From assembly GCF_900141855.1 (NCBI RefSeq), contig NZ_FQYU01000006.1, positions 1 through 64,000 on the forward strand: a stretch of DNA of 64,000 nucleotides, read 5' to 3'. Source of the stretch: Pseudozobellia thermophila. GTDB taxonomy: Bacteria > Bacteroidota > Bacteroidia > Flavobacteriales > Flavobacteriaceae. The notes beneath the pieces are model-generated. The model had not been told where the DNA came from. It saw only the letters and a program-made list of their open reading frames with translations, and ran no database searches. Position 1 is the first letter of the stretch, and every line of letters begins with the position of its first letter. The translations under genes and the position numbers were made by a program. Below, piece after piece: positions 51,791-60,821 of the stretch.

Positions 51791-52558
51791 ATGGTTTTAA
51801 CGGATACCCATACCCATTTGTACAGCGAGGCCTTTAACGAAGACAGGCAAGAGGTTATCGAACGTGCCATAGCCAATGGCGTGGAGCGGTTCTTTATTCC
51901 CGCGATCGATTCTACGTACACCGAGGCGATGTTGGCGCTTGAGGCCCATGACCCCAAACGTATGTTTTTGATGATGGGCCTGCATCCCACACATGTAAAG
52001 GAAAATTATTTGTCCGAATTAAAACATGTCGAAGCCATGTTGGCTGAACGGAGGTTTTACGCGGTCGGCGAAATCGGCATCGATCTGTACTGGGACAAAT
52101 CTTTTTTAAAAGAGCAGCAAGACGCGTTTCGGTCTCAAATTCGACTTGCAAAAAAGTATAGGTTGCCCATCGTCATCCATTGTCGCGATGCCTTCGACGA
52201 GGTCTTTGAAGTGTTGGAAAGCGAGGCGGGGGATGGCCTTTTCGGTATTTTTCATTGTTTTACCGGCACCGTTGAACAGGCACGACTGGCCATATCGTAC
52301 GGCATGAAGTTGGGCATAGGAGGGGTGGTAACCTTTAAAAACGGGAAAATCGACCGTTTTTTGGCCGAAATACCCCTGCGGCATATTGTATTGGAGACCG
52401 ATTCGCCCTATCTCGCGCCCACACCCTATCGGGGAAAACGCAATGAAAGCGCGTATCTGGTCAATGTATTGAATAAGTTATCGGAAATATACGGCGTAGA
52501 TCCGGAAGAGATCGCGCGAACGACCACGGAGAACTCAAAAGAGGTCTTCGGGGTCTAG
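51791..52558 (+). CDS. TatD family metal-dependent hydrolase (DNase-like)
   Basis: A cytoplasmic TIM-barrel enzyme of 255 residues. Metal ligands are visible in order: DTHTHL (His7, His9), VGEIGIDLYW (Glu), VIHCRDAF (His), GIFHCFTG (His) and VLETDSPYLAP (Asp). These fit TatD/YcfH DNases with 3'-5' exonuclease activity. The stop lies 15 bp before the asparaginase gene, so both are likely one transcript. Confidence 0.94.
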   Translation: MVLTDTHTHLYSEAFNEDRQEVIERAIANGVERFFIPAIDSTYTEAMLALEAHDPKRMFLMMGLHPTHVKENYLSELKHVEAMLAERRFYAVGEIGIDLYWDKSFLKEQQDAFRSQIRLAKKYRLPIVIHCRDAFDEVFEVLESEAGDGLFGIFHCFTGTVEQARLAISYGMKLGIGGVVTFKNGKIDRFLAEIPLRHIVLETDSPYLAPTPYRGKRNESAYLVNVLNKLSEIYGVDPEEIARTTTENSKEVFGV

Positions 52559-52573
52559 TCAATAGGCTTTGCC

Positions 52574-53602
52574 ATGGAGAAAAAGACCAGCATATTGTTG
52601 ATATATACCGGGGGTACGATCGGTATGGTCAAGGATTATAGATCGGGGGCGCTAAAGGCCTTTGATTTTGGCGAGTTGCTAAAAAGGATTCCCGAGCTCA
52701 ACCAGTTGGATTGTCGGATCGATTCCATTTCCTTCGACAAGCCGATCGATTCGTCCAACATGAATACGGCCCATTGGGCCCATATCGCAACCTTGATCGA
52801 AGAGAATTACGACGACTACGATGGCTTTGTGGTCTTGCACGGAAGCGACACGATGAGCTATACCGCCTCGGCGCTCAGTTTTATGCTCGAAAACTTGGGC
52901 AAGCCGGTCATTTTTACCGGCTCGCAGCTGCCTATAGGGGACTTGCGGACCGATGCCAAGGAGAACCTTATCACATCGATCCAGATTGCCGCCCTTCGAG
53001 AAAAGGGGCTTCCCGTCATACGCGAGGTGGGCCTGTATTTTGAGTACAAACTGTATCGGGCCAACCGAACGACCAAGATCAATGCCGAACATTTTGAGGC
53101 CTTTGCTTCCTTGAACCATCCTCCCTTGATTGAGTCGGGCGTTCATCTAAAGGTGTATAAGGATAGTGTTTGGAGGCCTGACCTTGGTAAAAAACTGAAG
53201 GTCCACAAGAATATGGACGACCATGTGGCCATCTTAAAACTGTTCCCGGGCATGGGCGAACCCGTTTTGAACAGTGTGCTGGGGATTCCCGGACTAAAGG
53301 GACTGGTGCTTGAAACCTATGGGGCGGGGAACGCCCCGACGGAACCCTGGCTGATCGCATCCTTGCGAAAGGCGGTTGCTAAAGGAATATATATTGTCAA
53401 CGTTACCCAATGCTCCGGGGGCGGGGTGGTTATGGGCAGGTATGAAACCAGTAAGCACCTCGAGGACCTGCAAATAATTAATGGTAAGGATATTACGACC
53501 GAGTCGGCGATAACGAAGATGATGTACCTTTTGGGGTGCGATGTATCGGCCAAGCTTTTTAAAACGGTTTTTGAAACCCCGTTACGTGGCGAAATGCAAT
53601 AA
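52574..53602 (+). CDS. ansA: L-asparaginase, type I (cytoplasmic)
   Basis: An enzyme of 342 residues that hydrolyses asparagine to aspartate and ammonia. Catalytic Thr15 is in YTGGTIGMV and the second Thr motif is LHGSDTMSYTASAL (89-94 HGSDTM). VIFTGSQLPIGDLRTDAKEN and VLETYGAGNAP are also conserved. There is no signal peptide, which separates it from the exported type II. Second gene after tatD. Confidence 0.94.
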   Translation: MEKKTSILLIYTGGTIGMVKDYRSGALKAFDFGELLKRIPELNQLDCRIDSISFDKPIDSSNMNTAHWAHIATLIEENYDDYDGFVVLHGSDTMSYTASALSFMLENLGKPVIFTGSQLPIGDLRTDAKENLITSIQIAALREKGLPVIREVGLYFEYKLYRANRTTKINAEHFEAFASLNHPPLIESGVHLKVYKDSVWRPDLGKKLKVHKNMDDHVAILKLFPGMGEPVLNSVLGIPGLKGLVLETYGAGNAPTEPWLIASLRKAVAKGIYIVNVTQCSGGGVVMGRYETSKHLEDLQIINGKDITTESAITKMMYLLGCDVSAKLFKTVFETPLRGEMQ

Positions 53603-53713
53603 AAATTACCTTATAATTTCATCAACTAATATTTTTTTTGTTATTTGGCGCACCCTAATAAGGTGAGCCTGTCTCGTCTTGATGAAATGAAGCGGGAGGG
53701 GCGATTAAGATAT

Positions 53714-53801
53714 AGAGAGGTGGCCGAGTGGTCGAAGGCGCACGCCTGGAAAGTGTGTATACACCAAAAGTGTATCGAGGGTTCGAATCCCTTCCTCTCT
53801 G
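53714..53801 (+). tRNA. tRNA-Ser (anticodon GGA)
   Basis: Acceptor stem AGAGAGG (53714-53720) pairs with CCTCTCT (53794-53800); G53801 is the discriminator and CCA is not encoded. Anticodon stem CACGC/GTGTG encloses CTGGAAA, giving anticodon GGA (53748-53750). The long variable arm (TATACACCAAAAGTGTAT) and GGTTCGAATCC T-arm mark a class II serine tRNA. Confidence 0.96.
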
Positions 53802-54050
53802 CAAGGACAAAAAAATAGTTGTTGGTCAAAAGTACTTTGGTCCATAATTATTTGTAAGTTTAATTTCAATCTGTCAAAATCGAGTTCCGATCCATAAAGT
53901 TCGGGGCAATTGTATTCGTATTGGAATATAGTTGTCGTACCTTGTGGGAACTTAGCTGAGGGCTTGCCGACAGCATTGAAGTTTTACTTTTTTTGTTGCG
54001 ATTTTTTTTTATCTTTAACCCTATTAAATAACTAATCTAAGTTTGAAAAA

Positions 54051-54797
54051 ATGAAAAAATTATCCTCTATCCTAGCCATGGGCGGGTTGTTTGTATTGAG
54101 CACAAATACTGTAAATGCAATGGCGACTGCCGCGACTATGTTACAAGATGCGCCCGCTGAAGCGGAAAAAGGTTTTACCCAGGTCTTAAAAGAAATGTTT
54201 ATCCAGGGTGGTGCCGGCTTTATGGGTATTGTGCTTTTGTGTTTGATTTTGGGCTTGGCCGTAGCTATCGAAAGAATTATCTATTTGAACATGGCTACCA
54301 CGAACACCACTAAATTAAAGCAACAAGTTGAAGACGCTTTGGCTTCTGGTGGAGTAGAGGCTGCAAAAGAGGTTTGTAGAAATACAAAGGGACCTGTTGC
54401 TTCCATTTATTACCAAGGTTTGGATAGGGCCGGGGAAAGCGTTGAATCTGCCGAAAAGGCCGTTGTGGCTTACGGTGGTGTCCAGATGGGGCAATTGGAG
54501 AAAAACGTGTCTTGGTTGACCCTCTTTATCGCAATTGCGCCGATGCTTGGGTTCATGGGTACGGTAATCGGTATGATCCAGGCCTTCCAGAAAATTAGTG
54601 CGGTAGGTAACTTGAGCGCCTCGTTGATCGCGGGTGATATCCAGGTAGCGTTATTGACAACCGTATTTGGTCTGATTACTGCCATTATCCTTCAAATATT
54701 CTATAACTATATCATTGCTAAAATCGATAGTATAGTCAACGATATGGAAGATTCTTCCATCGTTTTGATCGATATGTTGGTTGACCACAAAAAATAA
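54051..54797 (+). CDS. exbB: MotA/TolQ/ExbB proton channel family protein
   Basis: An inner-membrane protein of 248 residues. After an N-terminal hydrophobic segment come the ExbB parts: FIQGGAGFMGIVLLCLILGLAVAIERIIYL (first main span, about 58-80), a cytoplasmic region, then WLTLFIAIAPMLGFMGTVIGMIQAF and ALLTTVFGLITAIILQIFYNYI. It forms with ExbD the motor that powers TonB-dependent receptors. Start of a four-gene set with a small membrane protein and two ExbD genes. A near -7 match (TATCTTTA, 54010-54017) lies upstream. Confidence 0.92.
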   Translation: MKKLSSILAMGGLFVLSTNTVNAMATAATMLQDAPAEAEKGFTQVLKEMFIQGGAGFMGIVLLCLILGLAVAIERIIYLNMATTNTTKLKQQVEDALASGGVEAAKEVCRNTKGPVASIYYQGLDRAGESVESAEKAVVAYGGVQMGQLEKNVSWLTLFIAIAPMLGFMGTVIGMIQAFQKISAVGNLSASLIAGDIQVALLTTVFGLITAIILQIFYNYIIAKIDSIVNDMEDSSIVLIDMLVDHKK

Positions 54798-54823
54798 GTC
54801 GCACACCTTAAACCCATATAATT

Positions 54824-55264
54824 ATGCATAAAATTGTAAAAATTGCGCTTGTAGTTGTTGGTTTGATAGGTGCCGTGCTTTGGTTCATGTTGCCGGAGTC
54901 GGAGATGCCGGTCACCGAGGCGGTGAATAACGGTGCGCTTAATACCATGTTTACGATAACCTATATCCTATTGGGTGTGGCTATACTGTTCAGTTTGGTA
55001 TTCTCCTTGATGAACCTCTTTGCCAACCCGGCAAGCCTTAAAAAGAGCTTGTTTGTAATTGTAGGTTTTCTTTTGGTCTTGGGCATTGGTTACGTGATGG
55101 CCGATGGTACGGATGTAAGCATCCAGGAAATGGCCGATAGGGGAATTACAACGGATGAAAGCACCATCAGGCAGATTGGAGCGGGAATCAATGTCTTCTT
55201 CATACTTACCCTTATAGCCGTCGGTGCTATGCTTTGGGGCGGTGTGAGAAAGATGATCAAATAA
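54824..55264 (+). CDS. Membrane protein of the ExbB/ExbD operon
   Basis: A protein of 146 residues with four hydrophobic spans (about 7-23, 45-65, 73-91 and 121-139) and a short loop, MADGTDVSIQEMADRGITTD, between the third and fourth. It is not a known ExbB or ExbD subunit. Its fixed place between exbB (26 bp) and exbD (18 bp) suggests an accessory of the energy complex. Function unknown. Confidence 0.75.
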   Translation: MHKIVKIALVVVGLIGAVLWFMLPESEMPVTEAVNNGALNTMFTITYILLGVAILFSLVFSLMNLFANPASLKKSLFVIVGFLLVLGIGYVMADGTDVSIQEMADRGITTDESTIRQIGAGINVFFILTLIAVGAMLWGGVRKMIK

Positions 55265-55282
55265 TTTAAAACATATACCATT

Positions 55283-55891
55283 ATGTCAAAAAGAGGAGCA
55301 CCACCAGAGGTAAATGCCGGGTCTATGGCAGACATCGCATTCTTGTTGCTGATATTTTTCTTGGTAACAACGACTATTGAGACCGATGCTGGTTTGGACC
55401 GTATGTTGCCCCCGATTGAACCGCCCGATACCGATGTTGTTATTAAGCAAAAGAATATTTTTGAGGTCAATATCAACAAGAACGGACAATTGTTGGTCGA
55501 GGACGAATTGGTCGACATCAAGAATTTGAGGGAGAAAGCCAAGGCCTTCTTGGATAATGGAGGCGATGGTACCTGTACCTATTGCAAGGGCCAAAAGAAT
55601 CCCGAGTCTTCCGATAACCCTACAAAGGCGATCATTTCTTTGAAAAATGACAGGGAGACCAAGTACAGTACCTACATTACGGTGCAGAACGAACTGGTAG
55701 GGGCTTACAACGATTTGAGGAACCGGGAGGCACAACGCCTTTTTAAACGTGATTTTACCGATTTGGAGGCTGAATACCTTAATCCCGAGACGGATCCTGC
55801 AAGAAAAGAGGATTTGAAGGAAAAGGTAAAGCGTATTCAGGATTTGTTTCCGCAGAAACTTTCCGAAGCCGAAACCAGCTCAGGTAATTAA
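55283..55891 (+). CDS. exbD: ExbD/TolR family protein with CxxC insert
   Basis: A protein of 202 residues with one membrane span near the N-terminus. The proton-path Asp is in GSMADIAFLLLIFFLVTTTI. The periplasmic domain follows (IFEVNINKNGQLLVEDELV), but it carries an insert with TCTYCKGQ, a CxxC motif, around residues 95-105, and a long C-terminal helix (TDLEAEYLNPETD to RIQDLFPQKL). It is longer than typical ExbD (about 140 residues). Likely works as a heteromer with the second ExbD. Confidence 0.9.
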   Translation: MSKRGAPPEVNAGSMADIAFLLLIFFLVTTTIETDAGLDRMLPPIEPPDTDVVIKQKNIFEVNINKNGQLLVEDELVDIKNLREKAKAFLDNGGDGTCTYCKGQKNPESSDNPTKAIISLKNDRETKYSTYITVQNELVGAYNDLRNREAQRLFKRDFTDLEAEYLNPETDPARKEDLKEKVKRIQDLFPQKLSEAETSSGN

Positions 55892-55914
55892 TAACAGTTT
55901 TAACAAGAATACAT

Positions 55915-56397
55915 ATGTCAAAGTTTGCAAAGAAAAAGGATGCTGGATTGCCGGCTGTTAATACGGCCTCACTGCCAGACATCGTCTTCATGTTATTATT
56001 CTTCTTTATGACTGTAACGGTTATGAAAGACAGTACGCTTAAGGTAGAGAACGTATTGCCCAACGCCAGCGAGACCAAAAAATTGGAAAAGAAGGATAGG
56101 GTGATCTACATCTACGTCGGAGCGCCTACGTCCCAGTATATATCACAATTCGGTAAGGAGCCTAAGATCCAGTTGAACGACAAGTTCGCCGACCCTTCGG
56201 CGGTAGGGGATTACATTCTTCAGGAAAGGGCCAAAAAGCCACAGGAACTGCAGAACGTTTTGACCACTGCCCTAAAGGTCGATAAGAATGCAAACATGGG
56301 TCTGATTTCCGATATCAAGCAAGAACTTAGAAAGGTTAATGCCTTAAAGGTAAATTATACTACTTATGAAGGTGATGCATTCAACAACCTACAATAG
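55915..56397 (+). CDS. ExbD/TolR family protein, second copy
   Basis: A protein of 160 residues. The Asp-containing span is SLPDIVFMLLFFFMTVTVM (about 20-38); the periplasmic domain has RVIYIYVGAPTSQYISQFGKEP and LKVDKNANMGLISDIKQELRKV. It lacks the CxxC insert of the first copy. Two different ExbD genes in one operon suggest a mixed ExbD dimer. A strong terminator follows. Confidence 0.9.
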   Translation: MSKFAKKKDAGLPAVNTASLPDIVFMLLFFFMTVTVMKDSTLKVENVLPNASETKKLEKKDRVIYIYVGAPTSQYISQFGKEPKIQLNDKFADPSAVGDYILQERAKKPQELQNVLTTALKVDKNANMGLISDIKQELRKVNALKVNYTTYEGDAFNNLQ

Positions 56398-56422
56398 TTA
56401 GATAGTATTTAGAGATAAATAA

Positions 56423-56459
56423 ACGCCCCGGACTTTGGTTCGGGGCGTTTTTTATTTTT
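56423..56459 (+). terminator. Terminator of the ExbB/ExbD operon
   Basis: ACGCCCCG (56423-56430) pairs with CGGGGCGT (56441-56448), followed by TTTTTTATTTTT. It lies just before the PorT-like gene, whose start codon (56474) is only 15 bases after the T-run. Confidence 0.9.
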
Positions 56460-56473
56460 CTATTTTTACAGTG

Positions 56474-57166
56474 ATGAAGAAATGTCTGCTAGTTTTTTTG
56501 TGGGTGCTCACGGCCCAGGGCGCCATGGCCCAAACCAATGGCGATACGGTGGCCCTCGACACGAGATACCTCGAAGACCAGTTTTATATCGGTCTTACTT
56601 ATAATTTCTTGTTGGAAAAGCCCGATGTGGTCAATCAATCCAACCTGTCGTACGGACTACAGATGGGGTTTATAAAGGACATGCCCATAAATGCCGGACG
56701 CACCGTAGCCTTGGGGCTCGGATTGGGCTACGGGCTGTATTCCTATTACTCCAACTTGCAGGCAGTTGAGCTTGAAGAAGACTTCGGGTATCTCATCATC
56801 GACGACGAGGCCGATTTTAAGCGCAACAAGATCGAAAGCCATATGATCGAAGTGCCCTTTGAGTTTCGATGGCGAAGTTCCAACGAGGTGTCCTACAAAT
56901 TCTGGAGGGTCTATACCGGGTTTAAAGTGGGTTATGCCCTCGGAAGTCGTTCAAAATTGGTCCCGACTGAAGGCGCGAAGACCTCTTTTTACAATACCGA
57001 TATACGAAAGTTCCAATACGGGCTGACCTTTAATTTTGGCTATAATACCTTTAATCTGCACGCCTATTATTCCTTAAGCAATCTCTTTGACGATAATGTC
57101 TATTTGGATGGTGATCCTATCGATATCAAGCCACTGCGATTGGGCATCGTCTTTTATATTTTGTAG
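56474..57166 (+). CDS. PorT family outer-membrane beta-barrel protein
   Basis: A protein of 230 residues with a signal peptide ending GAMAQ. Start at 56474 (MKKCLLVFLW) is chosen because the earlier in-frame start would lie in the terminator hairpin. Mature part: DQFYIGLTYNFLLEKP, VALGLGLGYGLYSYYSNLQ, IEVPFEFRWRSS, RVYTGFKVGYALGSR and a C-terminal LRLGIVFYIL, alternating strands of a small barrel. It resembles the PorT family linked to the type IX secretion system; a direct role in secretion is not shown. Confidence 0.75.
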   Translation: MKKCLLVFLWVLTAQGAMAQTNGDTVALDTRYLEDQFYIGLTYNFLLEKPDVVNQSNLSYGLQMGFIKDMPINAGRTVALGLGLGYGLYSYYSNLQAVELEEDFGYLIIDDEADFKRNKIESHMIEVPFEFRWRSSNEVSYKFWRVYTGFKVGYALGSRSKLVPTEGAKTSFYNTDIRKFQYGLTFNFGYNTFNLHAYYSLSNLFDDNVYLDGDPIDIKPLRLGIVFYIL

Positions 57167-57187
57167 TGGCCCGCCTCTGCTTGGGAC

Positions 57188-57793
57188 CTATAACCATAAG
57201 CGGATCATGAGCAGTTGGGAAAGCAGGCCGATAAGAAAACCGATCAGCAACTCGGGTTTGGAATGCGCCTTCAGATAAAGGCGTGACGTGGTTACCAGCC
57301 CCGTGGCGAAGGTGACAAGGCTGATGGCCAATGTTATGTTGATTTCGAAATGGATGCTCAACCCGATCAAGAACATGAGCAAACTGCCCATGCCCATTAA
57401 GTGCATACTTGCCTTCACCTTTATCAGGATAAGCATTAACGTGGTCATGGACGCGGTTATGATACCCAGAAAATAGAAATGAAGTTCGGCCACGTAGTAA
57501 TTGGGTAGCACCTTGTAGATAACCAAAAGCAACAATAAAATGTTGATGTAAAGGGGGTATTTGCGTTCTTTGGCCGTGGGCATAAAAACGGAATGCACGA
57601 CGCCTAGATTTTTTAATATGAGATAGGTGATTATCGGAATGATGACCGTTAAGATGAAGGTGGGCAGCAGTATGACATTCTGTATGTCGCTCGAGCTGTA
57701 TTTGGGGGTGGTGATAAAATAGGCGGCGGTGCCGGCCATGGGAATGAACAGCGGGTGGAATATATAGGAAATAAGTTTTAAGAAAAACCTCAT
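57188..57793 (-). CDS. PAP2-like membrane protein with degenerate active site
   Basis: A protein of 201 residues with six hydrophobic spans. The last part, SRLYLKAHSKPELLIGFLIG, matches the third PAP2 phosphatase motif (SRxxxxxHxxxD) except that Glu replaces Asp; the central SGH motif is replaced by ASMH (KASMHLMGMG), and KERKYPL may be what is left of the first. It is therefore probably not a standard phosphatase. ATG at 57793 overlaps the last base of the rpoN stop codon (TGATG), so it is translationally coupled to rpoN. Confidence 0.65.
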   Translation of the reverse strand: MRFFLKLISYIFHPLFIPMAGTAAYFITTPKYSSSDIQNVILLPTFILTVIIPIITYLILKNLGVVHSVFMPTAKERKYPLYINILLLLLVIYKVLPNYYVAELHFYFLGIITASMTTLMLILIKVKASMHLMGMGSLLMFLIGLSIHFEINITLAISLVTFATGLVTTSRLYLKAHSKPELLIGFLIGLLSQLLMIRLWL

Positions 57794-59253
57794 CAAATTT
57801 GTTTGCGCAATCGGGCAACCGGTATGTCGAGTTGCTCCCTGTATTTTGCAACGGTACGTCTCGCAATGGGATAGCCCTTCTCCTTGAGTATCGCCGCCAA
57901 CTTGTCGTCGGTGAGGGGTTTCTTTTTCGATTCTTCGCCGATTACCGTCTCCAGGATCTTTTTGATTTCCTTGGTGGAAACGTCTTCCCCTTGGTCGTTT
58001 TTCATCGACTCCGAAAAGTATTCCTTGATCAGTTTTGTGCCGTAAGGGGTATCTACGTATTTGCTGTTCGCCACCCGCGAAACGGTCGATACGTCCATGT
58101 CTATTTCATCGGCAATGTCCTTTAGGATCATCGGGCGCAGATTGCGCTCGTCACCGGTAAGAAAATACTCCTTCTGGTAGTTCATGATCGCGTTCATGGT
58201 AATGAACAGGGTCTGTTGCCTCTGGCGAATCGCATCGATAAACCATTTGGCGGCATCGAGTTTTTGCTTGATAAAAAGAATGGTGTCCTTTTGCGATTTC
58301 GACTTGGTCTTGGCGTCCTTATACCCCTTGAGCATATTGGAGTATTCTTTGGATACGTGCAGCTCGGGGGCATTGCGGCCGTTTAACGACAGTTCCAGTT
58401 CGCCATCGACGATACGGATGGAAAAATCGGGTACCACGTGCTCTATCATTCTGTTGTTGCCCGAATAGGAGCCGCCGGGTTTCGGGTTCAACTTTTCGAT
58501 TTCCGAAATGGCCCCCTTTAGCTGTTCTTCCGTGATGTCGTGCCTTTGCAGGAGTTTTTTAAAGTGCTTTTTGGTGAACTGTTCGAACGACTTTTCCAAT
58601 ATGGAAATAGCCAATTCTATGGTCGGAGAAGCTTCTTTTCTTTTGAGCTGTATGATTAGGCATTCTTCGAGAGAACGTGCGGCTACGCCCGGCGGATCGA
58701 GTTTTTGGACGATCTTGAGCACCTTTTCGATGGTTTCCTCATCGGTGTAAATGTTTTGGGTAAAGGCCAGGTCGTCCAAAATGTCGCTAAGTGGCCTGCG
58801 TATATAGCCACTTTCGTCAACACTGCCTACAAGAAATTCGGCGATGTTCCACTCTTCATCGCTTAGGTAGACGGTGTTGAGCTGGTTCAAAAGGTATTGG
58901 TTGAACGATATGCCGGCCGCATAGGGTACGTTCTTTTCCTCGTCGTCGGCACTATAGTTGTTGGCCTTGGTGCGGTATTCGGGTATTTCGTCATCACTGA
59001 GGTAGTCGTCTATATTGATGTCCTCGGTGTTGATGGTCTCCCCTTCGCCCTCCTCGTTTTCATAGGGGTCGGCAAACTCGTCCTCGAAATTGTCCGATTC
59101 TTCCTTGCCGCTCTCCAATGCGGGGTTTTCTTCCAATTCTTGCTTCAGTCGTTGTTCGAATGCCTGGGTGGGCAGTTGGATCAACTTCATCAGCTGTATC
59201 TGCTGAGGCGATAGCTTCTGCGATAATTTGAACTGTAAGTGTTGTTTTAGCAT
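57793..59253 (-). CDS. rpoN: RNA polymerase sigma-54 factor
   Basis: A protein of 486 residues. The Gln/Leu-rich activator-interaction region (LKQHLQFKLSQKLSPQQIQL, 2-21) is intact, followed by an acidic linker (about 48-110), core-binding domain, and DNA-binding domain ending in the RpoN box ARRTVAKYRE near residue 464. It directs transcription from -24/-12 promoters with enhancer-binding proteins. It lies 45 bp after asnS and is probably part of its transcript. Confidence 0.97.
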   Translation of the reverse strand: MLKQHLQFKLSQKLSPQQIQLMKLIQLPTQAFEQRLKQELEENPALESGKEESDNFEDEFADPYENEEGEGETINTEDINIDDYLSDDEIPEYRTKANNYSADDEEKNVPYAAGISFNQYLLNQLNTVYLSDEEWNIAEFLVGSVDESGYIRRPLSDILDDLAFTQNIYTDEETIEKVLKIVQKLDPPGVAARSLEECLIIQLKRKEASPTIELAISILEKSFEQFTKKHFKKLLQRHDITEEQLKGAISEIEKLNPKPGGSYSGNNRMIEHVVPDFSIRIVDGELELSLNGRNAPELHVSKEYSNMLKGYKDAKTKSKSQKDTILFIKQKLDAAKWFIDAIRQRQQTLFITMNAIMNYQKEYFLTGDERNLRPMILKDIADEIDMDVSTVSRVANSKYVDTPYGTKLIKEYFSESMKNDQGEDVSTKEIKKILETVIGEESKKKPLTDDKLAAILKEKGYPIARRTVAKYREQLDIPVARLRKQI

Positions 59254-59298
59254 TGGGGTCTTTTGTTGAACAGGCTTTATAAAGTTAACGAATTCTGG

Positions 59299-60732
59299 TT
59301 AAAACTCCGCGTTTTGGGGTGTTCTGGGAAAAGGGATCACATCCCTGATATTGCCCATGCCCGTGGCGAAAAGCACCAGTCTCTCAAAACCGAGCCCGAA
59401 ACCGCTATGCACCGCCGTACCGAATTTTCTTAGGTCGAGGTACCACCAAAGTTCTTCCTCGGGGATGTTGAGGTCGGCCATCTTTTGCTTGAGCACGTCG
59501 AGTCGTTCCTCGCGCTGCGAACCTCCCACGATTTCCCCGATTCCCGGAAAGAGGATGTCCATGGCACGCACGGTTTTTCCGTCCTCGTTCAGTCGCATGT
59601 AGAACGCCTTGATCTTTGCCGGATAGTCAAACAGGATGACGGGACATTTAAAGTGTTTCTCGACCAAGAAGCGCTCGTGTTCGCTTTGCAGGTCGGCGCC
59701 CCACTCGTCAATGGGGTATTGGAATTTTTTCTTTTTATTGGGTTTGCTGTTCCGCAAAATGTCAATGGCCTCGGTATAGCTGACCCTTTTAAAACTGTTC
59801 TCCGAAACGAATTTCAGCTTTTCGATCAGGGCCATATCGCTGCGCTGTGCCTGGGGCTTCGTTTTTTCTTCGTCCAACAACCGTTTTTCGAGAAACTGAA
59901 GATCTTCTTGGCAATGCTCCAAGACGTAGCCGATAACACTTTTGATGAAGTCCTCGGCCAGGTCCATGTTGGCATCCAGGTCGTAAAAGGCCATCTCGGG
60001 CTCTATCATCCAAAATTCGGCCAGGTGCCTTGAGGTGTTCGAGTTTTCGGCGCGGAAGGTGGGCCCAAAGGTATATACCTTGCCCAATGCCATGGCGTAG
60101 GCCTCGGCTTCCAATTGGCCCGATACGGTGAGGTTGGTCTCTTTTCCGAAGAAATCCTCTTTGTAATCGACCTCCCCTTCTTCGGTTAACTTGGGGTTTT
60201 TGTCGCTTAGGGTCGTAACCCTGAACATTTCACCGGCGCCTTCGGCATCGGAACCTGTAATGATAGGGGCGTGGAAGTAGTAAAACCCGTTCTCGCGAAA
60301 ATACTTGTGTATGGCGAATGCCAGTGCCGAGCGAACCCTCATTACGGCCGCGAAGGTATTCGTCCTTACGCGCAGGTGCGCCTTTTCGCGCAGGAATTCC
60401 AAAGAGTGTTTTTTGGGCTGTATGGGATATTCTTCGGGATCGGCCTCGCCGTGTATTTTTATTTCGTTTGCCTGGATCTCCACATTTTGGCCCTTGCCCA
60501 GGCTCTCTACCAAGGTGCCCGTTACCTTAATGGCCGCCCCGGTGTTGATTTTTTTGAGAAGTTTTTCGTCAAATTTTTCAAAGTCTACCACACATTGGAT
60601 GTTCGTCAAGGTCGAACCGTCGTTAAGGGCGATAAAACGATTGCTTCTAAATGTCTTTACCCAGCCGTTCACGGCTACCTCCTGTAATAAATGATTTCCT
60701 TTGAGCAGTTCCTTTACGCTGTAAGCTTTCAT
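59299..60732 (-). CDS. asnS: Asparagine-tRNA ligase
   Basis: A class IIb aminoacyl-tRNA synthetase of 477 residues. N-terminal OB fold (about 15-105), motif 2 in [20 protein letters not shown], motif 3 in [16 protein letters not shown] and the final [18 protein letters not shown] identify AsnRS rather than AspRS. First gene of a transcript with rpoN and the PAP2-like gene. Confidence 0.97.
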   Translation of the reverse strand: MKAYSVKELLKGNHLLQEVAVNGWVKTFRSNRFIALNDGSTLTNIQCVVDFEKFDEKLLKKINTGAAIKVTGTLVESLGKGQNVEIQANEIKIHGEADPEEYPIQPKKHSLEFLREKAHLRVRTNTFAAVMRVRSALAFAIHKYFRENGFYYFHAPIITGSDAEGAGEMFRVTTLSDKNPKLTEEGEVDYKEDFFGKETNLTVSGQLEAEAYAMALGKVYTFGPTFRAENSNTSRHLAEFWMIEPEMAFYDLDANMDLAEDFIKSVIGYVLEHCQEDLQFLEKRLLDEEKTKPQAQRSDMALIEKLKFVSENSFKRVSYTEAIDILRNSKPNKKKKFQYPIDEWGADLQSEHERFLVEKHFKCPVILFDYPAKIKAFYMRLNEDGKTVRAMDILFPGIGEIVGGSQREERLDVLKQKMADLNIPEEELWWYLDLRKFGTAVHSGFGLGFERLVLFATGMGNIRDVIPFPRTPQNAEF

Positions 60733-60757
60733 GTTAGGTCACTTGAAAATTGAAGCG

Positions 60758-60784
60758 CAAAGATAACTTTTTGGTTAAAAACAA
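60758..60784 (-). promoter_or_regulatory. Promoter of asnS-rpoN
   Basis: On the minus strand TTG (60784-60782) is followed after 16 bases by TATCTTTG (60765-60758), an exact TAnnTTTG. The start codon is 25 bases downstream. Confidence 0.6.
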
Positions 60785-60821
60785 ACCGATTCGCGACCAG
60801 TTAAATCGGTGAAGTTTTGGC

